A stretch of DNA of 25,088 nucleotides from Tardiphaga sp. GTDB lineage: Bacteria; Pseudomonadota; Alphaproteobacteria; Rhizobiales; Xanthobacteraceae. Below are positions 23,847 through 25,088 of this stretch, one piece after another. The stretch covers positions 1 through 25,088 of the forward strand of contig JACMOT010000099.1 in assembly GCA_014377915.1 (NCBI GenBank), written 5' to 3'. The notes below the pieces were generated by a model. It saw nothing but the letters and a program-made list of their open reading frames with translations, did not search any database and was not told the DNA's origin. Each line of letters starts with the position of its first letter. Within the stretch, counting starts at the first letter, position 1. Both the position numbers and the translations under genes were made by a program.

Positions 23847-24847
23847 CAATGGTAGCCCGCGCCAGCCCGGACCTTGCCGCGAAAGACGTAATAGGCCCAG
23901 CCGGTATAACCGAGGATCAGCGGCACCAGCACGACAACGCCGTAGCTCATGAACACCAGGCTGTTGTCGGGCGCGGCGGCCTGCCAGATGGTGATGCTGC
24001 GCGGCACGATGTAGGGCCACATACTGATGCCCAGTCCCGCATAGGACAATGCGAACAGCAACAGCGACAGGAAAAACGGCCGATAGTCCTGCTGGGCCTT
24101 GAGGCTGCGCAGCAGTACGATGGTCACGGCGACGACCGCGACAGGCACCGGCGCGGTGCCGAGGATGTTCGGCCAGGCCAACCAGCGCGTGGCATATTCT
24201 TGATCGAGGAACGGCGTCGCGAGGCTAACCGCGGCGATGGCGCCGAGCATGGCGAACAGCAGCCAGCGGCTGAGCCGACCGGCACGATCGCGCAGTTGGC
24301 CCTCGGTCTTCATCACCAGCCAGGTCGCGCCGAGCAGGCCGTAGCCTGCGATCAGCGCCAGCCCGGTCAGCACGCTGAACGGCGTCAGCCAGTCCCACCA
24401 GCCGCCGCCATATTGCCGGCCGGAGACGCTGACGCCCTGCAGGATGGCGCCAAGCGCCACGCCCTGCGCCAAGGTCGCCAGCAGGGAGCCGCCGGCAAAG
24501 GCGATATCCCACAGATTGCGCTCACGCGTCGTGCGCCAACGGAATTCGAAGGCGACGCCGCGAAACACCAGTCCGAGCAGCATCACGATCATCGGCGTGT
24601 ACAGAGCCGGCATCAGCACCGCATAGGCCAGCGGAAACGCCGCCATCAGCCCGCCGCCGCCGAGCACCAGCCAGGTTTCATTGCCGTCCCACACCGGCGC
24701 GACGGTGTTCATCATCGTGTCGCGGTCGGCCTTTTCCGGAAACAGCGGAAACAACATGCCGATGCCGAGGTCGAAGCCGTCCATCACCACATAGACGAAC
24801 ACGGCAAAGGCGATGATGAAGGCCCACACGGTAGCAATGTCGATCAT
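23846..24847 (-). CDS. cydB: Cytochrome bd-type quinol oxidase subunit II
   Basis: 333 residues with about nine hydrophobic helices. The N-terminal FVYVVMDGFDLGIGMLFPLF, then APVWDGNETWLVLGGGGLMAAFPLAYA, is the CydB signature; later come GGSLLATLAQGVALGAILQG and GYTGWAYYVFRGKV. The sequence type is closer to CioB, the cyanide-insensitive variety, which fits the DUF2474 neighbour. With subunit I it oxidises quinol and reduces O2 to water in the inner membrane. The start overlaps the cydA stop by 4 bases (ATGA), and its own stop overlaps the next start, indicating tight translational coupling. Confidence 0.96.
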   Translation of the reverse strand: MIDIATVWAFIIAFAVFVYVVMDGFDLGIGMLFPLFPEKADRDTMMNTVAPVWDGNETWLVLGGGGLMAAFPLAYAVLMPALYTPMIVMLLGLVFRGVAFEFRWRTTRERNLWDIAFAGGSLLATLAQGVALGAILQGVSVSGRQYGGGWWDWLTPFSVLTGLALIAGYGLLGATWLVMKTEGQLRDRAGRLSRWLLFAMLGAIAAVSLATPFLDQEYATRWLAWPNILGTAPVPVAVVAVTIVLLRSLKAQQDYRPFFLSLLLFALSYAGLGISMWPYIVPRSITIWQAAAPDNSLVFMSYGVVVLVPLILGYTGWAYYVFRGKVRAGAGYH

Positions 24848-25088
24848 GACGATTGTCCTGGCGCGGACATTGCCGGGACGGGCGTGAGGCCGGCGGCACG
24901 CACCGGGCCGTCCTCGCCGCGCGGGCCTTCCTCGCCATGGTGCGGCGGGGCCGCCATCAGCCGTGCCAGATAGATGCCGCCGGCGGCATAGACCAGGAAA
25001 TAGACGATGCCGAACGCGATCAGCGACAACGCCACCGCCGGTGCCGCCAGCGGCGACACCGAATCGACGGTGCGCAGCAGCCCGAACA
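24844..25088 (-). CDS. cydA: Cytochrome bd-type quinol oxidase subunit I, C-terminal part (runs off the right edge)
   Basis: The open frame continues past the window edge. Visible residues begin FGLLRTVDSVSPLAAPAVAL, a conserved stretch before the last helix of CydA, followed by a membrane helix (SLIAFGIVYFLVYAAGGIYL) and a hydrophilic tail with EEGPRGEDGP. The GTG at 25059 is internal and not the start. The heme ligands and the Q-loop length that would separate CydA from CioA are outside the window, so the cyanide-insensitive type rests on the downstream genes. The promoter is also outside. Confidence 0.9.
   Translation of the reverse strand, partial: FGLLRTVDSVSPLAAPAVALSLIAFGIVYFLVYAAGGIYLARLMAAPPHHGEEGPRGEDGPVRAAGLTPVPAMSAPGQSS

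Noticed and set aside
23840..24973. 377-residue plus-strand frame opposite cydB
   Set aside because: Composition is His/Gln/Arg-rich antisense of membrane helices; cydB is certain.

Overview
The window looks like chromosomal DNA from a high-GC alphaproteobacterium, most likely of the Bradyrhizobium / Rhodopseudomonas / Tardiphaga group (Nitrobacteraceae). The pointers are a RegR/ActR-type redox regulator, MmcB, a DUF1236-type exported protein, an MxKDx-repeat exported protein, FecR-domain VCBS proteins and a REP-like inverted repeat. The genus assignment is inference from gene content; no rRNA or other marker gene is present.

Left region (1-5389): the N-terminus of a type I secretion ABC transporter (minus strand, running off the left edge) follows a 1309-residue FecR/VCBS surface protein whose C-terminus looks like a type I secretion signal. 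A divergently transcribed LapG-type periplasmic cysteine protease lies on the other side. Together they look like a compact Lap-like adhesin secretion and release module. No LapD-type c-di-GMP receptor is visible. This is the most system-like part of the window.

Middle region (5516-13537): a short-chain dehydrogenase, an exported SGNH-like hydrolase, a cytochrome P450 with a tightly coupled small ORF, a luciferase-like flavin monooxygenase, the HtpX membrane protease, a small exported MxKDx-repeat protein with a good EcfG-type (general stress) promoter candidate, and a PHB-depolymerase-family esterase. Most are single-gene units.

Right-middle region (13627-19833): a multi-PAS hybrid histidine kinase, a DUF1236-type exported protein, an acyl-CoA desaturase, a REP-like palindromic element, a GlsB/YeaQ-type membrane protein, a small unknown protein, an MBL-fold hydrolase and MmcB.

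Right region (19870-25088): all genes are on the minus strand. They are the redox regulator RegR (no sensor gene next to it, but a RegR-box-like palindrome upstream), a CMD-family protein plus VOC-family protein operon, an AapJ-like amino-acid-binding protein without its permease genes, an L,D-transpeptidase, and a bd-type (probably cyanide-insensitive) quinol oxidase operon cydA-cydB-DUF2474 joined by overlapping stop/start codons. I saw no tRNA, rRNA, CRISPR array, insertion sequence or prophage gene.
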